This document shows, one piece after another, positions 9,154 to 19,096 of a DNA stretch of 64,000 nt. The notes below the pieces were generated by a model, which was given only the letters and a program-made list of their open reading frames with translations, made no database searches and was not told the origin of the DNA. Both the position numbers and the translations under genes were made by a program. The DNA comes from GAS188 sp035949255 (lineage in GTDB: Bacteria > Pseudomonadota > Alphaproteobacteria > Rhizobiales > Beijerinckiaceae): contig DASZIL010000041.1 in assembly GCA_035949255.1 (NCBI GenBank), positions 1-64,000 on the forward strand, read 5' to 3'. The first letter of the stretch is position 1. Each line of letters starts with the position of its first letter.

Positions 9154-9879
9154 TCACGGCGTCGCCTGAACGAGCTTGCCAGCCCATAAGGGCGGCCCGG
9201 AGGGCCGGCCGTTGGGCGAACCGCCCGCGGGCTCGAGCGTGACCGCATAGACGGCGCTCTCGACTACCGAAGGATCATAGCCTGAAAGCGCGGGGCGCAC
9301 CGTGAAACCCTGATCGGAGACCACGCCCAGCGATTTCGGGGGGCCGAGCTTGTCGTGGATGATCCACAATTCGTAGCTCTTGCCCGGCTGACGCTCGGCC
9401 GCGACCGGCCGAACCGTGAGGAGGCGCGAGTTGAGATCAACCTCCACCAGGAAGGCGGGCGAGGCGGCGTCCTTCTGCAGCACGGCAACGAAATTCGAAG
9501 CCTCCGGCGGCAGCCCCTTTCGGACCATGTCTTGCCGGACGAAAGCGACGGCAAGCGCGGCGGCGAGCGCGCCGCCGGCCAAGGCCGCGGTTCGCCAACG
9601 CCGCAGCCGCCGCGAAAGCTCGATGACCTCGGCGCCCTCTCTATTTTGCCCGAGACGGCCCTCGATGGTGGCTTCGATGCGCGAAAACAAGCCTGCTGGC
9701 GGCTCGACCACGGGCGCACTTTCGTCGAGTGGAGCGAGGCGGCGCTCCCAGGCGAGGATCGCGGCATCGAGTTCAGGCTCGCGTAATCGTCGCGCAGCGA
9801 CGGCCGCGCGCTCGGTGGCGTCGAGCGTGCCGAGCACATATTCGCCGGCCAGGGTCTCGATGTCTTCGGGGTCGCTCAT
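9154..9879 (-). CDS. RskA-type anti-sigma factor
   Basis: Membrane anti-sigma factor expected to hold the adjacent ECF sigma factor inactive. 241 residues: N-terminal cytoplasmic part starting SDPEDIETLAGEYVLGTLD (typical zinc-free anti-sigma domain), one transmembrane helix at about 97-114 (AALAGGALAAALAVAF), then the extracytoplasmic anti-sigma-K domain with the SYELWIIHDKLGPPKSLGVV motif. ATG overlaps the sigma factor stop (ATGA), so the two proteins should be made in fixed ratio. Confidence 0.92.
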   Translation of the reverse strand: MSDPEDIETLAGEYVLGTLDATERAAVAARRLREPELDAAILAWERRLAPLDESAPVVEPPAGLFSRIEATIEGRLGQNREGAEVIELSRRLRRWRTAALAGGALAAALAVAFVRQDMVRKGLPPEASNFVAVLQKDAASPAFLVEVDLNSRLLTVRPVAAERQPGKSYELWIIHDKLGPPKSLGVVSDQGFTVRPALSGYDPSVVESAVYAVTLEPAGGSPNGRPSGPPLWAGKLVQATP

Positions 9880-10418
9880 GAGTCGAGACATACCCGAAGC
9901 TGCGCAAGCGCGCGATGGAGCCAGGTCTTGATCGTCGGCACGGGCGCACCGAAGCGCGCGGCGAGCGCCTCGCGGCTCAACCCGTGGCAATAGGCAAGCA
10001 GCACCATCTGTCGTTTGGGCCGCTCGAGCTTTTCAAGGCAGGCGAGAAGGCGTCCGAGATTCTCGCTGCGCTCGCGTTCGCCGAGCGGATCGGGCGTCTC
10101 GGCGTAAGGCTCGAAGCCCTCCGGCAATTCTTCCATCGAAATCGCGGACTTTCGCCGCAATTCGTCGAGCGCGCGGTTGCGGACGATCGTCGCCATCCAG
10201 GTAATTGCCGAGGCCTTGGCGGCATCGAATTCACGGGCGCGCTGCCAGATCTTGGCATAAACCTCCTGGAGAATGTCCTCGGCGAGATCGCGTCGCCGCA
10301 GGATGCGAAGCGCGATGCCGAAAAGTTTGCCACCGGTCGCGCGATAAAGCGCGGCGAAAGCCGCCTTGTCCTGGCGCGCGACCCGCGCCATCAGCTCACC
10401 TATCTCCTCAGAGGTCAT
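9876..10418 (-). CDS. ECF-family RNA polymerase sigma factor
   Basis: Alternative sigma factor of 180 residues. Region 2 is visible at about 20-90 (ALYRATGGKLFGIALRILRRRDLAEDILQEVYAKIWQ, then ITWMATIVRNRALDELRR) and region 4 at about 120-175 (LLAYCHGLSREALAARFGAPVPTIKTWLHRAL). There is no region 3, as in all ECF factors. Pairing with an RskA-type anti-sigma and a secreted fasciclin protein resembles the SigK-like group. The signal sensed is unknown. Confidence 0.93.
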   Translation of the reverse strand: MTSEEIGELMARVARQDKAAFAALYRATGGKLFGIALRILRRRDLAEDILQEVYAKIWQRAREFDAAKASAITWMATIVRNRALDELRRKSAISMEELPEGFEPYAETPDPLGERERSENLGRLLACLEKLERPKRQMVLLAYCHGLSREALAARFGAPVPTIKTWLHRALAQLRVCLDS

Positions 10419-10651
10419 GTGTTGCGTCCAGCGCGGCCATGCCGCTCCTTGCGAAAGGCAAGACTAGTGGGAATTCGGGTCGAACGCCAAAAGCGGATCG
10501 CCTCGAATTTGGCTCCGCCGCGAATGAGCCGGTTTCGGCATGCAATCCCGGGAGCTTCACGAGTTACGCCCATGTGGCGAGCCCCCGGCTCTCAAGCTGG
10601 AGCGCCCGCTCGACGGACGCTCCATGGCTCATTTCGTTTCGCTTGTCCCGA

Positions 10652-11227
10652 TCAGGGCATCATCACGCTATTCACGACATGGATCACGCCGTTCGACTGG
10701 AACACGTCCGCGATGGTGATCGTCGCGACATCGCCCTTATCGTCGGTGAGCGTGAGATGGTGATTGCCCTTGCGCATCACGGTGAGGCCGTCCCCTTCGA
10801 CCGTCTTGAGCATCGCCTTGCCACCGCCCTTGTCGACCATGTCGGCGAGCTCTTGCGCCGAGAGTCTTCCGGGAACGACATGATAGGTGAGAATCTTTGT
10901 CAGAGTCGGCTTGTTCTCGGGTTTCACCAGGCTCTCGACCGTGCCGGGCGGCAGCTTCTTGAAGGCCTCGTTGGTCGGCGCGAAGACCGTAAAGGGCCCA
11001 GGGCCTTCGAGCGTGTCGACGAGGCCCGCGGCCTTCACGGCGGCGACGAGCGTCGTGTGATCCTTCGAGTTCACGGCGTTCTCGACTATGTTCTTCGAGG
11101 GATACATCGGCGCGCCACCGACCGTCACGGTTCTTTCGGCAAAGCCGCGCGTCGAAGACAGCGCAAAACCGGCGGCGGCGAGCGCGAGCGCGAAGCCGGC
11201 GAGGCGGATGCTCTTTTCTGAAAGCAT
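10652..11227 (-). CDS. Secreted fasciclin (FAS1) domain protein
   Basis: 191-residue exported protein with a signal peptide (about 1-30, hydrophobic LAGFALALAAAGFALS) followed by one FAS1 domain: H1-like FTVFAPTNEAFKKLP and H2-like GVIHVVNSVMMP, with the YHVVPG motif between. FAS1 domains mediate adhesion or matrix contacts; the precise role here is unknown. It lies upstream of the ECF sigma gene on the same strand, an arrangement found repeatedly in rhizobia, so it is a likely target of that sigma factor. Confidence 0.9.
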   Translation of the reverse strand: MLSEKSIRLAGFALALAAAGFALSSTRGFAERTVTVGGAPMYPSKNIVENAVNSKDHTTLVAAVKAAGLVDTLEGPGPFTVFAPTNEAFKKLPPGTVESLVKPENKPTLTKILTYHVVPGRLSAQELADMVDKGGGKAMLKTVEGDGLTVMRKGNHHLTLTDDKGDVATITIADVFQSNGVIHVVNSVMMP

Positions 11228-11418
11228 GGTGGTTCGTCCTTCCGTTGCCTTGTTCTCCCGTCGCCTTTCCAGGCTCGGGTCACAAAGCTACGAAGGCCGA
11301 TACGCGAAGTTTCAGCGGGATTGGGTAGCGGGTGGCGCAGCGTGAGCGGTGAGAAGTGAAGAGGGAGAGGGAAAGAGAGCGCGAAAATAGAGGTCTTTTT
11401 TGCCCATTCGCTCTTCAC

Positions 11419-12120
11419 TCAACTGACGATCTTCTCCATCTCGGACCAGGCGCGCTTCAAGGCCTCGACATCAAAGCCCTCCGCATGCGCCGCCTCGATC
11501 ACCGGGCGCTCCTTTCGCGCCACGAGGTCGATCGCATGCGCCAGGCGCCCGATCATGTCGGCGGGCACCACGACCGCGCCATGCCGGTCGCCATGCACGA
11601 GATCGCCCGGCTTGACGCGCATGCCGAGCACCTCGACCGGCAGGTCGATGGCGGTGAGATGCACATGCGCATGGCTCGGCATCACCGAGCCCGCGAGCAA
11701 TTGGAAATCCTTGTCCATCGTGCCGAGGTCGCGGATCGAGCCGTTGGTGATGCCGCCCGCGACCTTGAGGCCGCGATGGATCGCGACCTGCACCTCGCCC
11801 CAGAAGGCGGCAAGCCCGCATTCCTCATCCTTGTCCTCGATGACCACGACCGCCGGATGGGGCTTGGCGGCGACGTATTCGTAGTAGGAAAGGCGGCGTG
11901 CTTTGATCACCTCGGCCGATTCCTTGGGCGCCGACACGCCGGCGATCGTCGCCGTCCTCGCGTAGCCGACGACCGGCGGCAGGTTGGGATCGGCCGCGAC
12001 CATGGGCTTGCGCGTGAAGCCCTCGCCGAGACGGCGCCCGGCGATGAGCTCGAGCGCGTTGCAGATGGTCGGCGTATCGACCGAGCGCATCAGGCTCAAC
12101 AACATGTCGTCGGCTGGCAT
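11419..12120 (-). CDS. RraA-family protein (aldolase/decarboxylase-like fold)
   Basis: 233 residues of the RraA / demethylmenaquinone-methyltransferase-like family, which includes inhibitors of RNase E and also class II HMG/CHA aldolases. Visible signature elements: AGGITNGSIRDL (the G-x-x-R-D substrate/metal region) and VKPGDLVHGDRHGAVVVP. The N-terminus TPTICNALELI fits. Length exceeds the 160-residue E. coli RraA, as in the sugar-acid catabolic members, so an enzymatic role is as likely as RNase control. No neighbouring pathway genes help to decide. Confidence 0.85.
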   Translation of the reverse strand: MPADDMLLSLMRSVDTPTICNALELIAGRRLGEGFTRKPMVAADPNLPPVVGYARTATIAGVSAPKESAEVIKARRLSYYEYVAAKPHPAVVVIEDKDEECGLAAFWGEVQVAIHRGLKVAGGITNGSIRDLGTMDKDFQLLAGSVMPSHAHVHLTAIDLPVEVLGMRVKPGDLVHGDRHGAVVVPADMIGRLAHAIDLVARKERPVIEAAHAEGFDVEALKRAWSEMEKIVS

Positions 12121-12233
12121 TCCGGGTCCTTTCGAATGATTCTCGGCAATAAGGCGGGTGAAAGAGACGCGTCGCTAGCTAGAGCGCCGCGGAGGCCGAA
12201 GTCCAGGCGCCTCGGATCTCGTTTCGCGCGAAG

Positions 12234-12800
12234 CTATCCACCCTGCGTCTCCTCGCCATGGCGAAGGATGAGCGGCGTCTGGGCGAGTGCGAAGATGAGG
12301 GTGAGCGGCATGGTGCCGAACACCTTGAAATTGACCCAGGTGTCGGTCGAGAAATTGCGCCACACGATCTCGTTGAGCGCGGCGAGCACGAAAAAGAAGA
12401 TGGCCCAGCGCCAGGTGAGCTTGCGCCAGCCGGCAGGCGTGAGCGTCAGCACCTGATCGAGCACCAGCGGCAAGAGCGGCTTGTCGAGGGCGAGGCCGAT
12501 CATCAGCACCGCGCCGAACAGGCTGTTGGCGATCGTCGGCTTCATTTTGATGAAGAGATCGTCGTGCAAGGCCAGGGTGAGGCCGCCGAAGACGAAGACC
12601 ACGACGGCCGAGACGAGCGCCATGATCGGAAGCTTGCGCATCAAGGCGTAGGAGACGGCCAGCACCACGAGGGTGGCCGCCATGAAGATCGCCGTCGCGG
12701 CGAAGATGCCGAAGCGGCCGTTGGCGACGAAGAACAGGGCGAGCGGCGCGAAATCGAGCGCGAGCTTGACGAGGGGGTGGACGGGCTTCGACGGCACCAT
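12234..12800 (-). CDS. yciB: Inner membrane-spanning protein YciB (septation protein A family)
   Basis: 188-residue polytopic membrane protein with five or six hydrophobic helices. The start LVKLALDFAPLALFFVANGRFGIFAATAIFM and the central TLALHDDLFIKMKPTIANSLFGAVL are diagnostic. The family is linked to cell-envelope and septation functions in enterobacteria and Shigella; the mechanism is not established. In many alphaproteobacteria it follows ftsY, which is not present here. Confidence 0.92.
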   Translation of the reverse strand: MVPSKPVHPLVKLALDFAPLALFFVANGRFGIFAATAIFMAATLVVLAVSYALMRKLPIMALVSAVVVFVFGGLTLALHDDLFIKMKPTIANSLFGAVLMIGLALDKPLLPLVLDQVLTLTPAGWRKLTWRWAIFFFVLAALNEIVWRNFSTDTWVNFKVFGTMPLTLIFALAQTPLILRHGEETQGG

Positions 12801-12915
12801 CTTGCGCCTTTCGCATGAAACCCCGCTTTGGAAAAGGCTTTTCCCCTCAGGCAGACGACCCTCGGGTCGACGCCTCCCAATCCGGCGACGAACGAATCGA
12901 AGCCTCGGCCGAGCG

Positions 12916-13098
12916 TCAGGCGCCTGGCTCCGCAGCCTCGTCGCCGGCCGAATCCCTTTTCGTTTTCTCGATGATCGCTCGCGAACGCTGCAAAGCGTCT
13001 TGCGTGCGCCTCGTGATTTCCGCCATCTCAGCCCTTATTTTTCTTGCCCGTGCCTGAGACGGCAATCTCCCCTTTGGAAGCCCCGGCTTGTCCTCCAT
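12916..13098 (-). CDS. Small charged hypothetical protein
   Basis: Possible 60-residue protein beginning MEDKPGLPKGRLPSQARARK, with a helical, highly charged middle (AEITRRTQDALQRSRAIIEKTKR) and acidic tail. ATG 13098 is preceded on the minus strand by a good GGGAGAGG ribosome-binding site, which is the main support. A longer open frame extends upstream but reads through intergenic-looking sequence. No family recognised; it lies between yciB and the tam gene on the same strand. Confidence 0.4.
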   Translation of the reverse strand: MEDKPGLPKGRLPSQARARKIRAEMAEITRRTQDALQRSRAIIEKTKRDSAGDEAAEPGA

Positions 13099-13365
13099 TG
13101 CCCCTCTCCCTTTGTGGCGGAAGAGCAGCCACCGCTCCCGCCCAACCATTACGAGAAAGATTTGGGAAGCGATTTTGGGCTTCGCAAGCCGAACAAAATG
13201 GGACCTGGGCGGCGGCGCGCTTACGAGGCGTCCGGCGGCGCGCCTCGCGAGCTCCGGCATGGCTCCCGTAACGGGCTTTCGAGGCGGCGGGCTCCCTCCC
13301 CGCTACTGGGGGGATGCGTCGAAGGCGAATCGCAGGATGGCGATTCCACGTAAAGCCAGCATGCT

Positions 13366-14139
13366 CTAAGGCCGCAGCGCGACGATAAACAAGCGCGGAA
13401 AGCGCAACAGCACCTTGCCGTCGATGCGCGGCGGGTAGGCTTTTGCCAGGCGGGCGCGGTAGCTTTCGAGGAAGGGCTCCTGCTCCCCTGGCGCGAGCGC
13501 CTCGAGGAAGGGCCGAAGCCCCGTGCTCCTCACCCAATCGACGATCGCACGATCGTCCTCGAGCACGTGATGATAGATGGTGTGCCAGATGTCGACGCTC
13601 GCCGCGAGCGGCTTCAGGAGGTCGTAATAGATCGCGGGCTCCGGCAAGCGCCCGCGCGCCGCTGCGGCCTTCGCCATGCGCGCCGCCCAAGGCCCTTCGG
13701 AAGCGGCCTCGCGCATCAAGGCATGGCTCGGCTCGTCCAGATTGTCCGGCATCTGCACGGCGAGCACCGCGCCGCTCCCGAGGCCGCCGAAAAGGCGCTT
13801 CAGCGTCGCGAGATGATCCGGCACCCATTGGAAAACCGCATTGGCGAAGAGGAGGTCCGGCTTCTCCTGTGGCGTCCACACCGAAAGCTCGCCCTTCACG
13901 AAGGACGTGCCGGGGAGGCGACGGCGAGCCTCCTCGAGCATGGCGGGGGAGGAATCGACGCCGATGACGCGCGCTTGCGGAAAGCGCTCGACGATCAGCT
14001 CGGTCGAATTCCCCGGCCCGCAACCGAGATCATAGGCGAGCTTCGCCTCGCCGAGCGGCACGCGCGCCAGAAGCTCGCGTGAAGGACGCGTCCGATCGTC
14101 CTCGAAGCGCCTGTATCGCGCCGCGTCCCAATCGGGCAT
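13366..14139 (-). CDS. tam: Trans-aconitate 2-methyltransferase
   Basis: S-adenosylmethionine-dependent methyltransferase that esterifies trans-aconitate, a by-product that inhibits the citric acid cycle. 257 residues, the usual length. Motif I is YDLGCGPGNSTELI at about 36-49, motif II VIGVDSSPAML, and LLFANAVFQWVPDHLATL is diagnostic for Tam. The N-terminal PDWDAARYRRFEDDRTRPSRELL and the IWHTIYHHVL segment also match the family. Monocistronic in appearance; acs lies upstream on the same strand 166 bases away. Confidence 0.93.
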   Translation of the reverse strand: MPDWDAARYRRFEDDRTRPSRELLARVPLGEAKLAYDLGCGPGNSTELIVERFPQARVIGVDSSPAMLEEARRRLPGTSFVKGELSVWTPQEKPDLLFANAVFQWVPDHLATLKRLFGGLGSGAVLAVQMPDNLDEPSHALMREAASEGPWAARMAKAAAARGRLPEPAIYYDLLKPLAASVDIWHTIYHHVLEDDRAIVDWVRSTGLRPFLEALAPGEQEPFLESYRARLAKAYPPRIDGKVLLRFPRLFIVALRP

Positions 14140-14305
14140 TCATCATCTCCTTCAAGCGTGATCTCGAGAGGGCGGGACCGGCTTCACGAAAACAGGCGCC
14201 TGATCAGGAAGTTAGTGCACGAGTCCTCTTCAGGCGTGACGGGGGCCCTTGGCTCGGCGCGCCGAAAAGCGAGGTGAATAATCGCCCGAGCGCACGCGCC
14301 CCGAC

Positions 14306-16249
<1,944 letters not shown>

Positions 16250-16393
16250 CTCATCCTCCCACGCGCAGGCGACGCGGCGATATCCGCGCCATTATCGGAC
16301 GGCTCGCAAAGGACGCAAGGCTGGAGACGGCAATCCAAACGACATCGCCAATAAGGGCATTCGCCGGCTTGAGATTTCCGCAGAATATCCTCA

Positions 16394-16414
16394 TTATATG
16401 GATAATCCGTATAA
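16394..16414. promoter_or_regulatory. Near-perfect 21-bp palindrome, likely operator of the Phd/PemK-type locus
   Basis: Arms TTATATGGAT and ATCCGTATAA around a central A pair in 9 of 10 positions. It ends 15 bases before the antitoxin ATG and overlaps the AT-rich region expected to hold the promoter. Phd/YefM antitoxins bind such palindromes to repress their own operons, so this is most simply the autoregulatory site. Confidence 0.6.
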
Positions 16415-16429
16415 CCTTCGAGAGTGAAC

Positions 16430-16684
16430 ATGACCCGGACCACGGCGGTCGAATTCCAACGGAAATTCGGCGAATTCCAACATCAGGCGCGACGCGAACC
16501 GGTGGAGATCACCCGCCATGGAAGGCGCGAATGGGTGCTGATGTCATCCGATCATTTTGACTGGCTGACGGCGGCCGCGCGGCGGAGCTTCCGAACCGTC
16601 GATGCCGCCCCGGCGGTCGTCGATGCGGTGCGGCGCAGCGAAATGGAGCCCGAGCACAGGCATCTCGACGATTTGCTGAAGTGA
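16430..16684 (+). CDS. Phd/YefM-type antitoxin
   Basis: 84-residue protein: the N-terminal MTRTTAVEFQRKFGEFQHQARREPVEITRHGRREWVLMSSDHFDWL has the Phd/YefM layout (short beta-alpha N-terminal DNA-binding fold, xxPVxITxxGRxxxVLxSxxxF/Y), and the C-terminal half is charged and probably disordered until it binds the toxin. ATG 16430 has GAGAG upstream; GTG 16424 is an alternative. The toxin-like gene starts ten bases downstream and a palindrome lies just upstream, together making a complete module. Confidence 0.82.
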   Translation: MTRTTAVEFQRKFGEFQHQARREPVEITRHGRREWVLMSSDHFDWLTAAARRSFRTVDAAPAVVDAVRRSEMEPEHRHLDDLLK

Positions 16685-16693
16685 GGCTCCCAG

Positions 16694-17143
16694 GTGCTGC
16701 CAGAGCCGAAGCCCGGATTGGTCATCCGCTATGACTATTTGTGGACCCATGAGGCTGCGACCGGCCGGGAGCAAGGAAAGGACCGCCCTGCCTGCCTCGT
16801 CGCGGCGACCGATGCTATCGCCAGCCCGAGGTTCGTCGTCATCCTGCCCATTACGCATACGCCACCCCTCGGGGATGCGATCGGGGTCGAAATTCCCGCG
16901 AAAGTGCGCCAAGCCGTTGGCCTCGATGACGCGCCCTCTTGGGTGATCGTCTCCGAGCACAATGTCGACCTATGGCCGAATGGCGGCCTTTCGCCCGTGC
17001 CGAGCCGGCCGGGCGTATTCAGCTACGGTTTCCTTCCGCCTGGATTGTTCGCGCGCATCAAGGAGAAATTCCTCGAGCTTGGCCAGAAAGCTGGCAAAAG
17101 GTTCACAGGTGACCGACGACCGCCGGATGGACTGAGCGGCTAG
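16694..17143 (+). CDS. PemK/MazF-like growth inhibitor (toxin)
   Basis: 149 residues from a GTG start preceded by GAGG. The N-terminal KPGLVIRYDYLW...GREQGKDRPACLVAA and VVILPITHTPP correspond to the PemK/MazF-like beta-barrel (G-x-V-x-R...K-x-R-P-x-x-V, then L-P-I-T). MazF-type toxins cut RNA; in this divergent long branch the activity is inferred. The C-terminal SYGFLPPGLFARIKEKFLEL is typical of alphaproteobacterial members annotated as growth inhibitor PemK. Forms an operon with the Phd-like antitoxin. Confidence 0.75.
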   Translation: MLPEPKPGLVIRYDYLWTHEAATGREQGKDRPACLVAATDAIASPRFVVILPITHTPPLGDAIGVEIPAKVRQAVGLDDAPSWVIVSEHNVDLWPNGGLSPVPSRPGVFSYGFLPPGLFARIKEKFLELGQKAGKRFTGDRRPPDGLSG

Positions 17144-17153
17144 CGCGGAACCA

Positions 17154-17906
17154 TCAGGGCTCCGCGTCCCACTCGACTTCGAGGCTTACCGAAAAGCTCT
17201 GCATCATCCCGTTGGCATTGCCAGCCGCGGCGCTGGCCGCCAAAATTTCCGAAAATTGATTAGCCTGCGCATCCCGAACGGATCGCACTCCGCCGAGCTT
17301 GAGATGCACGCGCTCGGCCTCCATCCGAGCGAGACGTTCAGCTTCGTCAAACGCTTTCCGACGCGCTTCATCGAGCGAGTCTTTCGGTTCCGCGACGAAA
17401 AAAGCAATCGTCGGCACATGGTTGTCGGTATTGTCCCCGATGACGTCCACGAGCGCACCGAGATTTTCGAGATCACGCGTCTTGATGGTCACCGTGGTCG
17501 CCACCTGAAAGCCGTCCCTTTTTGGTTGCACGCGCACCGGCTGCGTCATCTGCGAGGACACGAGATTCGGAGAGGCGAAGCGCGGGGTGAATTGCGGGGA
17601 CGCCATGGTGATGTCGGCTTCGGAAATGCCCACCCCGCGAAGCGCCTCGACGAGGCGTTTTAATTTCAGCTTCTGCGTGGCCATTGCGTCCTGAGCGAAG
17701 CTGCCCTCGCTGTTCACAGCGACCACGATCCGCGCCGAATCAGCCTCAGCCGAAACGGTTCCCCTACCAGTCGCGGAGAACGTGCGCCCTGAGGGATGAG
17801 AAGGTGCAGGCTCGTCAGCCAATGCGAACCGGCCAGCAAGACAGGCGACGGCCAGGAGCGAGATTGCGAGGAAATTTTTGGGGCGAATCAAGCGGGCCTC
17901 CCGCAT
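17154..17906 (-). CDS. SIMPL-domain (DUF541) periplasmic protein
   Basis: 250 residues with an N-terminal signal peptide (FLAISLLAVACLAGRFALA) and one SIMPL domain. Typical elements are SATGRGTVSAEADSARIVVAV, the ITMASPQFTPRF strand and AFDEAERLARMEAERVHLKLGGV near the C-terminus. Related YggE and BP26 proteins are periplasmic and form ring oligomers, with suggested links to oxidative stress; function here is unknown. ATG 17906 was chosen because it gives a compact signal peptide; the frame is open further upstream. Confidence 0.85.
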   Translation of the reverse strand: MREARLIRPKNFLAISLLAVACLAGRFALADEPAPSHPSGRTFSATGRGTVSAEADSARIVVAVNSEGSFAQDAMATQKLKLKRLVEALRGVGISEADITMASPQFTPRFASPNLVSSQMTQPVRVQPKRDGFQVATTVTIKTRDLENLGALVDVIGDNTDNHVPTIAFFVAEPKDSLDEARRKAFDEAERLARMEAERVHLKLGGVRSVRDAQANQFSEILAASAAAGNANGMMQSFSVSLEVEWDAEP

Positions 17907-18063
17907 GCTGGGTTTTCTTCGAGGCCGCGCGGATTTGCGCGACCTGGCCATGCGCGCTCTAGCCGAGGACGCGCGCGCGATACACCGGTGTGGCCGGTAA
18001 TCGCGACAATTTGAAGAGCCGATCGAAACGAAAGCTATGCGCGAGGCCCCCATCAAATGTATC

Positions 18064-18083
18064 GCATTTGCATATGCAAATGC
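18064..18083. promoter_or_regulatory. Perfect 20-bp palindrome upstream of the brnT remnant
   Basis: GCATTTGCAT followed directly by its reverse complement ATGCAAATGC, with no mismatch. It lies 17 bases before the first recognisable brnT codon. BrnA antitoxins are ribbon-helix-helix repressors that bind inverted repeats at the brnTA promoter, so this may be the former operator, surviving beside a broken gene. Confidence 0.5.
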
Positions 18084-18100
18084 CTATTTGAAGGCGGCGC

Positions 18101-18352
18101 GATATCGAATTCGACGGCTTCGATTGGGACCGGGGCAACCGGGAGAAATGTCAGAAGCACGGCGTTTCCATCCGCCAAATCGAAGAGTTGTTCCGAGGCT
18201 TCGTGTTGGTTGGGCCTGATGTCCGGCACTCGGCGGCTGAGGAACGCTTTCGCGCTATTGGAAGGGCGCTTTCACTTGGCGTCTGCGGGGCAAGCAGCGG
18301 CTGATCCGCCCCGCGAGCGCCCGCTACATGCATCTGAAGGAGGTCGCAGCCT
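18101..18352 (+). pseudogene. brnT: BrnT toxin remnant (no start codon, internal frameshift/deletion)
   Basis: Reading from 18101 gives DIEFDGFDWDRGNREKCQKH and then GVSIRQIEELF...ERFRAIGR, a clear BrnT N-terminal half. No ATG, GTG or TTG precedes it in frame: the codon before is CGC and a TGA lies three codons upstream. After AIGR the frame runs to a stop at about 18303, while the expected C-terminal half (FTWRLRGKQRLIRPASARYMH) continues in another frame, so codons are missing and the frame is shifted around 18255-18275. A functional RNase toxin should not be made. Confidence 0.7.
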
Positions 18353-18624
18353 ATGAAAAAAAGTTTCCCATACTGAGAACGGATGAGGAAGCCGAGTACT
18401 TCGTCGCGACCGCGGATCTTACCGAATACGACTTATCGGACATGGTGCCGATGCGGTTCGAGCTCCGCCCCAAGGACAAATCGGTGAGCCTGCGGCTGCC
18501 CGAGAAGCTACTCACGGCCGTGAGAAGCCGCGCGAAGCGCGTGGGGATTCCCTATCAGCGCTTCATCCGCATGGCGCTCGAGCAGGCGGTGCAAGAGCCG
18601 ATCCGGAAAGGCCGCGTCGGATAG
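18328..18624 (+). CDS. brnA: BrnA-type antitoxin, start displaced by an A7 run
   Basis: The body (ILRTDEEAEYFVATADLTEYDLSD, then SVSLRLPEKLLTAVRSRAKRVGIPYQRFIRMAL) is a BrnA antitoxin with a C-terminal ribbon-helix-helix DNA-binding part. The natural start ATG at 18353 is one base out of frame because it is followed by seven A instead of the eight that would give MKKKFPIL. As written, the antitoxin frame is joined to the end of the BrnT frame, and the first in-frame ATG is 18328. Either the run is miscounted, or the gene uses another start or slippage, or it is decaying. Confidence 0.55.
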   Translation: MHLKEVAAYEKKFPILRTDEEAEYFVATADLTEYDLSDMVPMRFELRPKDKSVSLRLPEKLLTAVRSRAKRVGIPYQRFIRMALEQAVQEPIRKGRVG

Positions 18625-18673
18625 GAACGGATCCGCTCTCGTCCGAAGAAATCGCCTCCGGTTTCGGCCGCGC

Positions 18674-19096
18674 TCAGACGCCGAAAGCGCCGATGATGAG
18701 CCCCTCCACGACGAGGACGCCGAGCCAATGGATGGAATCGATCGCGGTGAGCGCGAGCTTGCGGCCCGCATAAGCATTGTTGACCGCGATCGTCGTCACT
18801 ACGAAGCCGAGCCAGAGGAAAAACGCCGAGATGGCACCGTTTAGGACCGTCACCTGACCGGGTCCGAGATGGCCGAGAACGCCGGCGAGCGCCCAGGCCA
18901 TGATGAGTTCGGCTACGAAGGTGAGGATGAAGGGGAAGGGCGACATCTTGCCGTCCGGCCCCTTGAGCCCGGTCTCGGTCGTGCCGAGAGCGGTCGTCCA
19001 GCTTTTGCCGAGGATGCCGTAATAGGCCGAGCCGAACGCGAAGGCACCGATCGCGGCGATGAAGACGGCGAGATAATTCAAGCCGGCAAAGACCAT
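18674..19096 (-). CDS. DUF1761 membrane protein
   Basis: 140 residues with four predicted transmembrane helices, beginning MVFAGLNYLAVFIAAIGAFAFGSAYYGILGKSW, the typical DUF1761 start, and ending IDSIHWLGVLVVEGLIIGAFG. No function is known for the family. Stands alone. Confidence 0.85.
   Translation of the reverse strand: MVFAGLNYLAVFIAAIGAFAFGSAYYGILGKSWTTALGTTETGLKGPDGKMSPFPFILTFVAELIMAWALAGVLGHLGPGQVTVLNGAISAFFLWLGFVVTTIAVNNAYAGRKLALTAIDSIHWLGVLVVEGLIIGAFGV

Noticed and set aside
18037..18219. 60-residue plus-strand frame overlapping the palindrome before brnT
   Set aside because: It reads brnT sequence in the wrong frame; the correct frame gives clear BrnT residues.
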